Source: Clostridia bacterium
GTDB lineage: Bacteria > Bacillota > Clostridia > Christensenellales > CAG-138
Reading direction: 5' to 3'
Length of the DNA: 64,000 nt
Assembly (NCBI GenBank): GCA_016292635.1
Contig: JAEDIC010000001.1
Coordinates: 1 to 64,000, forward strand
Position numbers and translations under genes: made by a program. Below the pieces are notes generated by a model, which saw only the letters and a program-made list of their open reading frames with translations, had not been told where the DNA came from and ran no database searches. Positions 41,511-49,677 of the stretch are shown here, piece by piece. Every line of letters begins with the position of its first letter. The first letter of the stretch is position 1.

Positions 41511-41936
41511 ATGAAAATCAAGGAACTTTACATAGGCGGCAAAAAGGGTTTACCGCCCCAAAGGGTAAGCTCAATGGAGCTTATGGCGGGGCAGGGCCCT
41601 GCCGGAGAAGCCCACGGCAAGCGTCAGGCGGGTATGTGGAGCGAAGAAGACAGGGAACGGCTTGAGTCCCTGAAGGAGCAGGCCCTCTGCGGCAAAAGAT
41701 TCTTCGCGAACATTATGGTAGACAGTTTTGACGCCGGCCTTAAGGCGGGAGATATTCTCCGCTCAGGCGGTGCAGTAATGAAAATAGCCCCCGAAGGCAA
41801 GCGCTGCTTCGGCGAAGAATGCGAGCTTTTCCTTTCCGGCATACCCTGTCCGCTCCGTAGCTGCATATATCTCACCATTGAGACAGGCGGCACAATATCC
41901 GAAAACGACCAAATCATCAGGGAGGACAGCCTGTGA
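41511..41936 (+). CDS. Small MOSC-domain-like protein
   Basis: A 141-residue protein matching the MOSC (molybdenum cofactor sulfurase C-terminal) fold. It has GKRFFANIMVDSFD (about 61-74), LKAGDILRSGGAVMKIA (about 77-93) and a Cys-bearing GKRCFGEECELFLSGIPCPL (about 96-115). These standalone MOSC proteins are thought to carry sulfur or bind Moco. It starts the moa operon (AGGAGG at 41494-41499, somewhat distant) and overlaps moaA by 4 bases. A second MOSC domain is fused to MogA downstream. Confidence 0.82.
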   Translation: MKIKELYIGGKKGLPPQRVSSMELMAGQGPAGEAHGKRQAGMWSEEDRERLESLKEQALCGKRFFANIMVDSFDAGLKAGDILRSGGAVMKIAPEGKRCFGEECELFLSGIPCPLRSCIYLTIETGGTISENDQIIREDSL

Positions 41937-42883
41937 AAGACAGCTTTGGCAGAGAGATAAAGTATTTGCGCCTGTCCGTAACTGAGCTGTGCAATCTGCG
42001 CTGCAGGTACTGCATGCCGGAGGACGGCATATGCAAAAAGAGCCACGCCGATATGCTTACCGCAGAGGAAACGATAGCGGCGGTAAGGGCGGCGGCCTCA
42101 TTGGGCATAACCAAGGTGCGCATAACCGGGGGGGAGCCCCTTGTTAAGCGGAATGTAGTATCCCTTTGCCGCAGCGTGGCAAATGTTCCGGGCATAACCG
42201 AAGTATGTGTCACCACCAACGCCACACTGCTGGGCAGCCTTGCAATACCCCTCAGGGAAGCGGGGGTGAGCCATGTAAACCTCAGCATGGACACCCTTGA
42301 CCCGGACAAGTATCGCTACATCACCCGCCGGGGAGAGCTTAAGGACGCCCTGGATGGCCTGGACGCGGCGTTAAACGCCGGGTTTGACAAGTTAAAACTC
42401 AACGCGGTTTTGATAGGCGGCTTTAACGACGACGAAATACCCGCAATTGCGGAGCTTAGCCGCAAGTATCCCATGGACGTCAGGTTCATAGAGCTTATGC
42501 CCATGCATGACGGAGGGGAATTCGGCCCCGATGCGTACATACCCTGCGCAAAGGTGCTGGAATATCTTAAGGACGCCGAGCCCGTTGGTCAGGATGGTGT
42601 GGCGGGAATGTACCGGCTGTCCGGGGCAAAGGGCCGCATTGGCCTGATAAGCCCCGTAAGCGCCCATTTCTGCGGCGCCTGCGACAGGCTGAGATTAACG
42701 GCGGACGGCAAGCTTAAGCCCTGCCTCCATTCCCCGGTGGAATACCCCATAAAGGGCCTTAACCAGGAGCAGATGGCGGCGGAGATGAAGCGGGCCATAC
42801 TTGCAAAGCCCCCCTGCCACGATGAGCTTTCCGCCACCAGCAGAAGCCATGCGGGGCGAACCATGAACCGGATAGGAGGATAG
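41933..42883 (+). CDS. moaA: GTP 3',8-cyclase MoaA
   Basis: A 316-residue radical SAM enzyme making the first molybdopterin precursor from GTP with MoaC. The SAM cluster is CNLRCRYC (about 20-27), the GGEP motif RITGGEP (about 63-69). The C-terminal cluster Cys are in CGACDRLRLTADGKLKPC (about 246-263), and the protein ends in the Gly-Gly needed for activity. It overlaps the MOSC gene (ATGA) and is 2 bases from moaC. Confidence 0.97.
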   Translation: MKDSFGREIKYLRLSVTELCNLRCRYCMPEDGICKKSHADMLTAEETIAAVRAAASLGITKVRITGGEPLVKRNVVSLCRSVANVPGITEVCVTTNATLLGSLAIPLREAGVSHVNLSMDTLDPDKYRYITRRGELKDALDGLDAALNAGFDKLKLNAVLIGGFNDDEIPAIAELSRKYPMDVRFIELMPMHDGGEFGPDAYIPCAKVLEYLKDAEPVGQDGVAGMYRLSGAKGRIGLISPVSAHFCGACDRLRLTADGKLKPCLHSPVEYPIKGLNQEQMAAEMKRAILAKPPCHDELSATSRSHAGRTMNRIGG

Positions 42884-42885
42884 CC

Positions 42886-43365
42886 ATGGGAGACTTTACC
42901 CACTTTGACAATAAAGGCGGCGCGAAAATGGTGGACGTGGGCGAAAAGGACGTTACACGGCGCAAGGCCACGGCTGCAGCCCGGGTGCTGGTAAACGACG
43001 GCACATTTGAGCTTATCAGGGGCGGCGGCATGAAAAAGGGCGACGTGCTGCAGGTTGCCCGCATCGCCGGCATAATGGGAGCAAAGCGCACCCCCGACAT
43101 TATTCCCATGTGCCATCCCGTAATGATCGACGGAATAGAGATGGATCTCTGGCTGGACGAGGAACGCAAAAGCGTTGAGATCCGCTCATCGGTAAGCTGC
43201 AGCGGCCGCACCGGCGTTGAAATGGAAGCGCTTACCGCCGTATCCACAGCCGCCCTCACCGTATACGATATGTGCAAGGCGGTTCAGCGGGATATTACCA
43301 TTACCGACATACGCCTCCTGAGCAAAGCAGGCGGCATACACGGCGATTACGCCGGGGAGAAATAA
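42886..43365 (+). CDS. moaC: Cyclic pyranopterin monophosphate synthase MoaC
   Basis: A 159-residue enzyme converting the MoaA product into cPMP. Family features are MVDVGEKDVTRRKATA (about 15-30), IIPMCHPVMIDG (about 73-84), GRTGVEMEALTAVSTAALTV (about 107-126) and the C-terminal LLSKAGGIHGDY with the catalytic Lys. It lies between moaA and mogA in a tight operon. moaD and moaE are not in the window, so the MPT synthase must be encoded elsewhere. Confidence 0.97.
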   Translation: MGDFTHFDNKGGAKMVDVGEKDVTRRKATAAARVLVNDGTFELIRGGGMKKGDVLQVARIAGIMGAKRTPDIIPMCHPVMIDGIEMDLWLDEERKSVEIRSSVSCSGRTGVEMEALTAVSTAALTVYDMCKAVQRDITITDIRLLSKAGGIHGDYAGEK

Positions 43366-43367
43366 AT

Positions 43368-44300
43368 ATGCAATACACCGCAGCGGTTTTGACAATAAGC
43401 GACAAGGGCTCGAGGGGCGAGCGCATAGACACCAGCGGCCCCGCCCTCTGCAAAATACTTAAAGAGCATGGCTACAATGTTACCTACACAGCCATTTTGC
43501 CCGACGATATGGAAACCATAAAGGCGGAGCTTATCGACTGCTGCGACAGGCGGCAGACCGCCCTTGTGCTTACCACCGGCGGCACAGGCTTTGCTCCCCG
43601 GGATGTTACCCCGGAGGCCACGCTGGCAGTTATAGAGCGGGAGACACGGGGCATAGCTGAGGCCATGCGCTCAGCCAGCATGGCTATAACTTCCCGGGGC
43701 TGCCTTTCAAGGGCGGCGGCGGGCATACGGGGAAACAGCCTTATAGTAAACCTGCCCGGAAGCGAAAAGGCCGCAAAGGAAAACATACTTTCCGTAATAG
43801 ACCCCATAGGCCACGGTCTGGATGTGCTGAGGGCGGAGGTGCCCACGGACTGCGGCCCACAGACCGCCCTGATAAAGGCCGTATGCATAAGCGAGCGCAA
43901 AGGCACGCAAAAGCATACTGTGGACAGCATAGAGCTTAAGCCGGGTCACGGCATTGTGGGGGATTCCCACGGGGGGCAGTGGCACCGTCAAGTAAGCATA
44001 CTTGGGACGGAGAGCGTTGCAAAGCTTCAGGAAAAGATATCCTTTACCCTGCTGCCCGGCGCTTTCGCGGAAAACATTCTTTGCGAGGGCATATGTCTCT
44101 TCAGGCTGCCCGTCGGCACAAGGCTGAGAATAGGCACCGCCATATGCCGGGTCACCCAGATAGGCAAGGCCTGCCATGCGGACTGCGCTATTCGCCAAGC
44201 CGCCGGCGACTGCGTAATGCCGAGAGAAGGCATATTTGTGGAAGTGCTTGAAGGGGGCATCGCAAGGGCCGGGGATACCATAGAGACCCTGCCCCAATAA
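43368..44300 (+). CDS. MogA-MOSC fusion (molybdopterin adenylyltransferase plus MOSC)
   Basis: A 310-residue bifunctional protein. Residues 1-160 are MogA/MoaB-type, adenylylating molybdopterin: AAVLTISDKGSRGERIDTSG (about 5-24), LVLTTGGTGFAPRDVTPEAT (about 66-85) and NLPGSEKAAKENI. Residues about 167-310 form a MOSC domain (KPGHGIVGDSHGGQWHRQVS, FAENILCEGI, CRVTQIGKACHADC). MogA makes the substrate of MoeA, encoded 14 kb upstream. The fusion is known in Clostridia and couples cofactor activation with a Moco-handling or sulfur-carrying domain. Confidence 0.93.
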   Translation: MQYTAAVLTISDKGSRGERIDTSGPALCKILKEHGYNVTYTAILPDDMETIKAELIDCCDRRQTALVLTTGGTGFAPRDVTPEATLAVIERETRGIAEAMRSASMAITSRGCLSRAAAGIRGNSLIVNLPGSEKAAKENILSVIDPIGHGLDVLRAEVPTDCGPQTALIKAVCISERKGTQKHTVDSIELKPGHGIVGDSHGGQWHRQVSILGTESVAKLQEKISFTLLPGAFAENILCEGICLFRLPVGTRLRIGTAICRVTQIGKACHADCAIRQAAGDCVMPREGIFVEVLEGGIARAGDTIETLPQ

Positions 44301-44380
44301 TTTTCCTTGCAGACAATACGCCCGCCTTTGGACGATTGCTGATAAACTAAACACCTAAGCAAAAAACAGGAGGAACCAAA

Positions 44381-45418
44381 ATGAAGAAACTGTTGGCAAC
44401 CCTTTTGATCGCCCTTATGACGCTGGGCCTCGTGGCAGGCTGCGCTCCCGCTCAGGAAGCCGTTGAAGCCCCCGTGGAGGAAGCTGCAGAAGAAGTAGTG
44501 GCTGAGGAAGTTGTTGAGGAGCCCATTGAAGAAGCCGCAGCTCTGAACACAGTTATCCTCAAGGAGCAGGATGACAAGATGATCAACACCTACTCCGTTA
44601 TCGCCGTTGACCCCGAGGCTCCCTTTGCGGACGCTGACGGCAACGCTGTTGAAGACGTGGCAATAAACACCGCCGGCGCAGACGCTCTCATCAAGTTCCT
44701 CCTCAGCGAGGAAGGCCTTAAGCTGGCAGGCGAATACGGCGTTGAGCAGTATGGCGACTATCTCTTCTATGTAAAGGAAGACGCTCCCCGTTACGAGGGC
44801 GAAATAGCCGCCGCAACCGAGGAGACCAAGGTCATCCGTCTCTCCACCACCACCTCCGTAAATGACTCCGGCCTCCTGGGCTATCTGCTGCCCGCCTTTG
44901 AAAACGCCTATGGCTACACCGTGGAAGTTCAGTCCGCCGGCACCGGCAAGGCCATCGCCGCCGCCAAGTACGGCAACGCCGACCTTATCCTCGTTCACTC
45001 CAAGAGCCAGGAAGAAGCCTTTGTTGAGGAAGGCTTTGCCCGTGTATTGGACGGTTTTGAGGGCGAGCGTCTCTCCTTCCTCTATAACTTCTTTGTACTC
45101 TGCGGCCCCAGCGAAGACCCCGCCGGCGCAGCCGCTGCCGCCGATGTTCTCACCGCTTTCGCATCCATTGCCGATGGTAAGTACACCTTCATCTCCCGCG
45201 GCGATGCTTCCGGCACCCATACCAAGGAGCTGTCCCTCTGGCCCGAGGAGCTTGGCATAACCGCCGAGGCCGATTCTTTTGCCGGCTACACCGATTGGTA
45301 TGTTTCCGCCAACACCGGCATGGGCGCCTGCCTTGTAATGGCTGAGGAAATGGGCGGCTATATCCTTACCGATAAGGCCACCTTCCTTACCTTCGTTGCC
45401 AACGGCGGCGTAATGTAA
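44381..45418 (+). CDS. tupA: Tungstate-type substrate-binding lipoprotein TupA, circularly permuted
   Basis: A 345-residue lipoprotein (signal 1-20, lipobox LVAGC with Cys21, acidic linker 22-54). Residues 150-345 match the usual N-terminal two-thirds of TupA: IRLSTTTSVNDSGLLGYLLP (about 152-171), SAGTGKAIAAAK, LILVHSKSQEEAFVEEGFA, ISRGDASGTHTKEL and GYILTDKATFLTF. The usual C-terminal segment is instead at the N-terminus, residues 56-131: NTVILKEQDDKMINTYSVIA ... DALIKFLLSEEGLKLAGEYG ... YGDYLFYV. All expected elements are present once, in rotated order. tupB and tupC follow, so it should bind tungstate (or molybdate). AGGAGG lies upstream of the ATG. Confidence 0.88.
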   Translation: MKKLLATLLIALMTLGLVAGCAPAQEAVEAPVEEAAEEVVAEEVVEEPIEEAAALNTVILKEQDDKMINTYSVIAVDPEAPFADADGNAVEDVAINTAGADALIKFLLSEEGLKLAGEYGVEQYGDYLFYVKEDAPRYEGEIAAATEETKVIRLSTTTSVNDSGLLGYLLPAFENAYGYTVEVQSAGTGKAIAAAKYGNADLILVHSKSQEEAFVEEGFARVLDGFEGERLSFLYNFFVLCGPSEDPAGAAAAADVLTAFASIADGKYTFISRGDASGTHTKELSLWPEELGITAEADSFAGYTDWYVSANTGMGACLVMAEEMGGYILTDKATFLTFVANGGVM

Positions 45419-45453
45419 GGTATTGAAAAGAATTTCTGAATAAAGCATAATAC

Positions 45454-45479
45454 CATTGGGCGGAGCCTTCCGCCCAATG
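45454..45479 (+). promoter_or_regulatory. Intercistronic hairpin tupA-tupB
   Basis: CATTGGGCGGA-GCCT-TCCGCCCAATG, a perfect 11-base stem with no T-run. It probably stabilises the tupA mRNA end or attenuates, giving more binding protein than permease. Confidence 0.75.
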
Positions 45480-45501
45480 ACGACTTTTGGGAGGTTACAT
45501 A

Positions 45502-46188
45502 ATGCAGTCTGCGCTGGAAAAGGCCGTTGAGCTCATATTATCCGGCAACCGGGAGCTTATGAGCATACTCTCGGTTACCGCCCGCATGAGCATAAGCAGC
45601 TCCCTCATTGCGCTGCTTATAGGCGTGCCCATCGGCATATGGTTGGGCTCCTGCTCCTTTAGGGGGAGGGAGGCGCTTGTGGTGATAAACCGCACCCTTA
45701 TGAGTATGCCCCCGGTGGTATGCGGACTGCTTTTTTATCTGCTTTTCTCAGGGGTAGGCCCCTTCAGGAGCATGAAGCTGCTGTTCACCGTTGAAATAAT
45801 GATAATGGCTCAGGTGGTGCTGATAACCCCAATAGTGGTTGGCAATATGGAAAGCTATGTTGCCGCCGTTGCCCTCCCTGTAAAGGAAACCGCAAGGGGC
45901 CTTGGCATAGGGGGCGGAAAGACCCTGCTGCTGCTCCTCAATGAATGCGTATATCAGATATTTTCGGTATATCTTCTGGCCTTCGCAAGGGCCATAGCCG
46001 AGGTTGGCGCCGTAAGTATGGTTGGCGGGGCAATAGCATGGAAAACCAACGTAATGACCACCGCCATAATGCAGTATACCAACCGTGGAGATTTTTCCAT
46101 GGGAATAGCCTTGGGCATAATACTTATGACATCGTCCTTGCTTGTTAATATAGCCATATCCCTGCTGCAAAGGAGGGTAAGCCGATGA
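45502..46188 (+). CDS. tupB: Tungstate-type ABC transporter permease TupB
   Basis: A 228-residue permease with five or six membrane helices and the EAA-like loop VALPVKETARGLGIGGGKTL (about 121-140) that contacts the ATPase. The stretch FARAIAEVGAVSMVGGAIAW is characteristic of TupB/WtpB permeases. The ATG at 45502 follows GGGAGGTTACATA. It overlaps tupC by 4 bases. With the adjacent TupA it should import tungstate, which many anaerobic formate dehydrogenases use in place of molybdenum. Confidence 0.92.
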   Translation: MQSALEKAVELILSGNRELMSILSVTARMSISSSLIALLIGVPIGIWLGSCSFRGREALVVINRTLMSMPPVVCGLLFYLLFSGVGPFRSMKLLFTVEIMIMAQVVLITPIVVGNMESYVAAVALPVKETARGLGIGGGKTLLLLLNECVYQIFSVYLLAFARAIAEVGAVSMVGGAIAWKTNVMTTAIMQYTNRGDFSMGIALGIILMTSSLLVNIAISLLQRRVSR

Positions 46189-46841
46189 AAATAAAGCCCT
46201 TTACAAAGACATATGACGGCAGAACGGTATTGGATATGCCTGAACTTGAATTGACAGAGGGCAGTATATACGCGGTTATCGGCGCAAACGGCAGCGGCAA
46301 ATCCACCATGGCCCGCATTCTTGCCGGGGCGCTGCCATGCGACAGCGGCAGCCCCGTGCTGGATAGAGCCGTATCCGTTGGCTATATGCCCCAAAAGAGC
46401 TACGCCTTCCGCATGAGCGCGGAGAAAAACATACTGCTCAGCGGCGGCAATGCAAAAAAGGCAAAGGAGCTTATGGAGCGCCTTGGTATTATATCCCTCG
46501 CCCGCAACCGTGCGGATAAGCTTTCCGGCGGGGAGACCTCCCGCATGGCCCTCGCCCGGCTGATGATGGGCAAATACGGCCTTGTGATACTGGATGAACC
46601 CACCGCCGCCATGGATATGGAATCCACCGCCCTGTCCGAGGAGCTTATACGGGATTATTGCAGGGAAACCGGCTGCACCCTGCTGCTGGTCACCCACAGC
46701 CTCCGTCAGGCCCGCCGCCTTGGGGATGAGGCTATATTCCTACATGAGGGCAAGCTTTGGGAGCGGGGTTCTGTGGAAAAGGTTCTCTTTGCCCCGGAAA
46801 AGCCTGAAACCGCCCAGTTTTTGGAGTTTTACGGGGTATAA
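46185..46841 (+). CDS. tupC: Tungstate-type ABC transporter ATP-binding protein TupC
   Basis: A 218-residue ABC ATPase: Walker A GANGSGKST (about 34-42), Q-loop YMPQKSYAF, signature LSGGETSRMALARLM (about 113-127), Walker B LVILDEPTAAMD (about 133-144) and switch His in VTHSLRQ. It is short and lacks a C-terminal regulatory (TOBE/molybdate-sensing) domain, so metal sensing must occur elsewhere. It is the last gene of the moa-tup gene series. Confidence 0.94.
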   Translation: MKIKPFTKTYDGRTVLDMPELELTEGSIYAVIGANGSGKSTMARILAGALPCDSGSPVLDRAVSVGYMPQKSYAFRMSAEKNILLSGGNAKKAKELMERLGIISLARNRADKLSGGETSRMALARLMMGKYGLVILDEPTAAMDMESTALSEELIRDYCRETGCTLLLVTHSLRQARRLGDEAIFLHEGKLWERGSVEKVLFAPEKPETAQFLEFYGV

Positions 46842-46915
46842 TATCCCATGCAATAACGATTCCCCCATAGCGGGAGATATTTCAGTTTCGGGCATAGTCC
46901 TGATACAATTAGCAG

Positions 46916-46957
46916 GGCGCAAGCGCACATAAAGCGCCTGCCGGCTTGCGCTTTTTA
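46916..46957 (+). terminator. Intrinsic terminator of the tup operon
   Basis: GCGCAAGC ... GCTTGCGC followed by TTTTTACC, with a smaller hairpin inside the loop, 75 bases after tupC. Confidence 0.75.
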
Positions 46958-47026
46958 CCCGCCGCCCTTAAGCAGGGCTATATCTCTTACTTTACAACTG
47001 GACTTGCATCCCTCTGCGCAAGCAAA

Positions 47027-47153
47027 ATCATGGCTCCCTTGTGTAAAGGGAGCCGTCTTTTGCCCAGGGCAAAAGACCGAGGGATTGTCGCTGTTACACA
47101 ATCCCCCCGCAAAAACCTTTGATTCCGCTTCCCCCTTTACACAAAGGGGGCTT
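47027..47153. repeat. Dispersed ~130-base intergenic repeat, copy 2 (inverted)
   Basis: The reverse complement of this stretch matches 34949-35078 block by block (CCCCTTTGTGTAAAG, TTTTTGCGGGGGGATTGTG, GGCAAAAGACGGCTCCC, CTTTACACAAGGGAGCC). The remaining bases of the 46958-47372 gap show no gene. Confidence 0.8.
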
Positions 47154-47372
47154 TTATATGTACGCGTTATCATGCCCGGCACATGGCTGCGGAGGAATCT
47201 TTTCCGGGAATATAAGCCCGGCGGCGCTCAACCGATATACCCTGGGCAAAACACGCATAATAAACCGCCCCGTTTACAGACACAGGCCCTTTGTCGTGCT
47301 CGTCTGATAAACGGGGTAAAGTTTAAATCCTTCTTCTCTTTTAACAGGTATTATTTATCCTTTGCCGCGGCC

Positions 47373-48761
47373 TTACGCCCTGGCGCGGATGGCCTCATCT
47401 ATTGCCTTTGCGGCGGTCTTGCCGGCGCCCATGGCAAGGATAACGGTGGCGGCGCCGGTAACGGCATCGCCGCCTGCGTAAACGCCCTCGCGGGAAGTAA
47501 GACCATCTTCGTTTACCACGATGCAGCCCTTTCTGTTGAACTCAAGGCCCTTGGTGGTGTCCTTGATGAGGGGGTTGGGGCTTGTGCCCAAGGCCATGAT
47601 AACGCAGTCCACGTCAATGTCAAACTCGCTGCCGGGTATCTCGATAGGGCGGCGGCGCCCGGAGGCATCCGGCTCGCCCAGCTCCATCCTTATGCAGCGA
47701 ACCCTGTTTACATCGTCGTTTTCATCGGCAAATATCTCAACAGGATTGTGGAGGGTCTTGAAGATGATGCCCTCCTCCTCTGCGTGCTCAACCTCCTCCT
47801 TGCGGGCAGGAAGCTCCTCCATGCCCCGGCGGTATACGATGTATACCTCCGCCCCAAGGCGCTTTGCGCAACGAGCCGCGTCCATTGCCACATTGCCGCC
47901 GCCCACTACCGCTACAGTCCTGGGGCGCTGTATGGGGGTATCGGATTCCGGCAGATACGCCTTCATCAGGTTGATGCGGGTAAGGAACTCATTGGCGGAA
48001 TATACGCCCCGATAATTGATTCCGGGAATGTCCATAAACATGGGCAGGCCTGCGCCGGAGCCGATAAACACAGCCTCAAAGCCATACTCGTCCTGAAGCT
48101 CGTCTATGGTGATGGTGCGGCCGATTACCGTATCCGTGGCGATGGTAACGCCCAGAGCCTTAAGGCCTTCAACCTCCTTTTGAACTATCGCCTTGGGCAG
48201 GCGAAACTCGGGGATGCCGTATACCAGTACGCCGCCCGCAAGATGCAGCGCCTCAAATACCGTTACCTCATAGCCCAGCCTCGCAAGGTCTCCTGCGCAG
48301 GTAAGGCCGGCGGGACCGGAGCCCACCACAGCCACCTTGTGACCGTTGGATTCGGGCTTTTCGGGCAGCTCTTTGTTATTGTCGTTGTGCCAGTCCGCAA
48401 CAAAGCGCTCCAGACGACCAATGCCGACGGGCTCGCCCTTTATTCCGCGAACGCAGTATTTTTCGCACTGGGATTCCTGGGGGCATACTCGTCCGCATAC
48501 GGCGGGCAGCGCGGAGGTTTTGGCGATTATCTGATAGGCTTCCTCAAAATTGCCTGCGGCTATCTGGGCTATGAACTCGGGAATGTGTACCATTACCGGG
48601 CAGCCTTTCATGCAGAAGGGATTCTTGCAGTTAAGGCAGCGCTGCGCCTCGTCTATGGCCTGCTCTTTGGTGTAGCCCAGAGCTACCTCGTCAAAGTTTT
48701 TATTGCGAACCTGGGGATCCTGAGAAGGCATGGGGTTCTTGGCAAGGGACATATTTGGCAT
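47373..48761 (-). CDS. NfnB / glutamate synthase small-subunit-like FAD oxidoreductase
   Basis: A 462-residue flavoprotein of the GltD/NfnB type. An N-terminal Fe-S domain (Cys in CLNCKNPFCMKGCP, about 42-55, and CGRVCPQESQCEKYC, about 89-103) is followed by an FAD domain (VAVVGSGPAGLTCAGDLARL, about 144-163) and an NADPH domain (VAVVGGGNVAMDAARCAKRL, about 286-305). Adjacent to the NfnA-like gene (1-base gap), it most likely forms NfnAB, which couples NADH and reduced ferredoxin to NADP+ reduction. Genes of this family are often labelled gltA; no large glutamate synthase subunit is here, which favours NfnB. Confidence 0.92.
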   Translation of the reverse strand: MPNMSLAKNPMPSQDPQVRNKNFDEVALGYTKEQAIDEAQRCLNCKNPFCMKGCPVMVHIPEFIAQIAAGNFEEAYQIIAKTSALPAVCGRVCPQESQCEKYCVRGIKGEPVGIGRLERFVADWHNDNNKELPEKPESNGHKVAVVGSGPAGLTCAGDLARLGYEVTVFEALHLAGGVLVYGIPEFRLPKAIVQKEVEGLKALGVTIATDTVIGRTITIDELQDEYGFEAVFIGSGAGLPMFMDIPGINYRGVYSANEFLTRINLMKAYLPESDTPIQRPRTVAVVGGGNVAMDAARCAKRLGAEVYIVYRRGMEELPARKEEVEHAEEEGIIFKTLHNPVEIFADENDDVNRVRCIRMELGEPDASGRRRPIEIPGSEFDIDVDCVIMALGTSPNPLIKDTTKGLEFNRKGCIVVNEDGLTSREGVYAGGDAVTGAATVILAMGAGKTAAKAIDEAIRARA

Positions 48762-48762
48762 A

Positions 48763-49605
48763 TTACTGCGCCTCCTTCTTCAGCAGATTGCAGGTTTCTT
48801 CGTATTTATGCTTTTCAAATTCGGAATACATCTGGTTGCGCTTTACCGCAATGTTCCAATCCACCTTATGCCCGTCAAAATCAGGCCCATCCACGCAGGC
48901 AAACTTCGTCTCTCCGCCCACGCTCAGGCGGCAGCCGCCGCACATGCCGGTTCCGTCTATCATTATGGGGCTCATGGACACTGTGGTGGGGATGCCGTAA
49001 GGCTCGGTGGTCTTGCTGACGAATTTCATCATTACCATGGGGCCGATGGCGAATACCTCGTCATATTTATTCCCTGCGTCGATAAGCTCCTTGAGCGCCT
49101 CGGTAACAAGGCCTTTGCGCCCGTAAGAGCCGTCGTCGGTGCATACCACCAGCACATCGCTGGCAGCCCTGAACTCCTCTTCAAGTATTAGCAGCTCCTT
49201 GCTGCGGAAACCGATGATGGCGTGTACCTCCGCGCCGTCGTCGTGGAATTTTTTAAGAACGGGATACGCAATGGCGCAGCCTACGCCGCCGCCCACAACA
49301 GCCACCTTTTTGCGTCCCTCGGTTTCCGTCGCCTTGCCGAGAGGGCCTACGAAATCCTGCAGGCAATCGCCCTGGTTCAGCATGGCCAGCTTGGCGGTGG
49401 TGGCGCCTATGGTCTGCACTATTATTGTTACGGTACCCTTTTCAATATCATAATCGTGGATGGTGATGGGGATACGCTCTCCGTTTTCATCTACCCTGAG
49501 TATTATAAACTGACCGGGCTGAGCCTTTTTTGCTATCAGCGGAGCCTCGATCTCATATAGAGTCACGGCAGGCTGAAGTGCTTCTTTTCTTACAATGCGA
49601 AACAT
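48763..49605 (-). CDS. NfnA-like ferredoxin-NADP+ reductase subunit
   Basis: A 280-residue protein of the dihydroorotate-dehydrogenase electron-transfer (PyrK/NfnA) family. The FAD-binding domain has QPGQFIILRVDENGERIPIT (about 34-53) and the NAD domain VAVVGGGVGCAIAYPVLKKF (about 97-116). A C-terminal [2Fe-2S] Cys set follows in GTGMCGGCRLSVGGETKFAC (about 219-238). It pairs with the NfnB-like gene directly downstream. CAGGAGGGAAT precedes the start. In a formate-using anaerobe, NfnAB would supply NADPH from NADH and reduced ferredoxin. Confidence 0.92.
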   Translation of the reverse strand: MFRIVRKEALQPAVTLYEIEAPLIAKKAQPGQFIILRVDENGERIPITIHDYDIEKGTVTIIVQTIGATTAKLAMLNQGDCLQDFVGPLGKATETEGRKKVAVVGGGVGCAIAYPVLKKFHDDGAEVHAIIGFRSKELLILEEEFRAASDVLVVCTDDGSYGRKGLVTEALKELIDAGNKYDEVFAIGPMVMMKFVSKTTEPYGIPTTVSMSPIMIDGTGMCGGCRLSVGGETKFACVDGPDFDGHKVDWNIAVKRNQMYSEFEKHKYEETCNLLKKEAQ

Positions 49606-49677
49606 ATTCCCTCCTGTTTAATGATAAAATAAGCTGTTTAAGCATTCCGTATTCATTGCTGCCCAAAAGCCGATTAT

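Noticed and set aside
47373..49605. Glutamate synthase (gltAB)
   Set aside because: The small-subunit-like flavoprotein is paired with an NfnA-like gene and no large glutamate synthase subunit is present, so NfnAB fits better.
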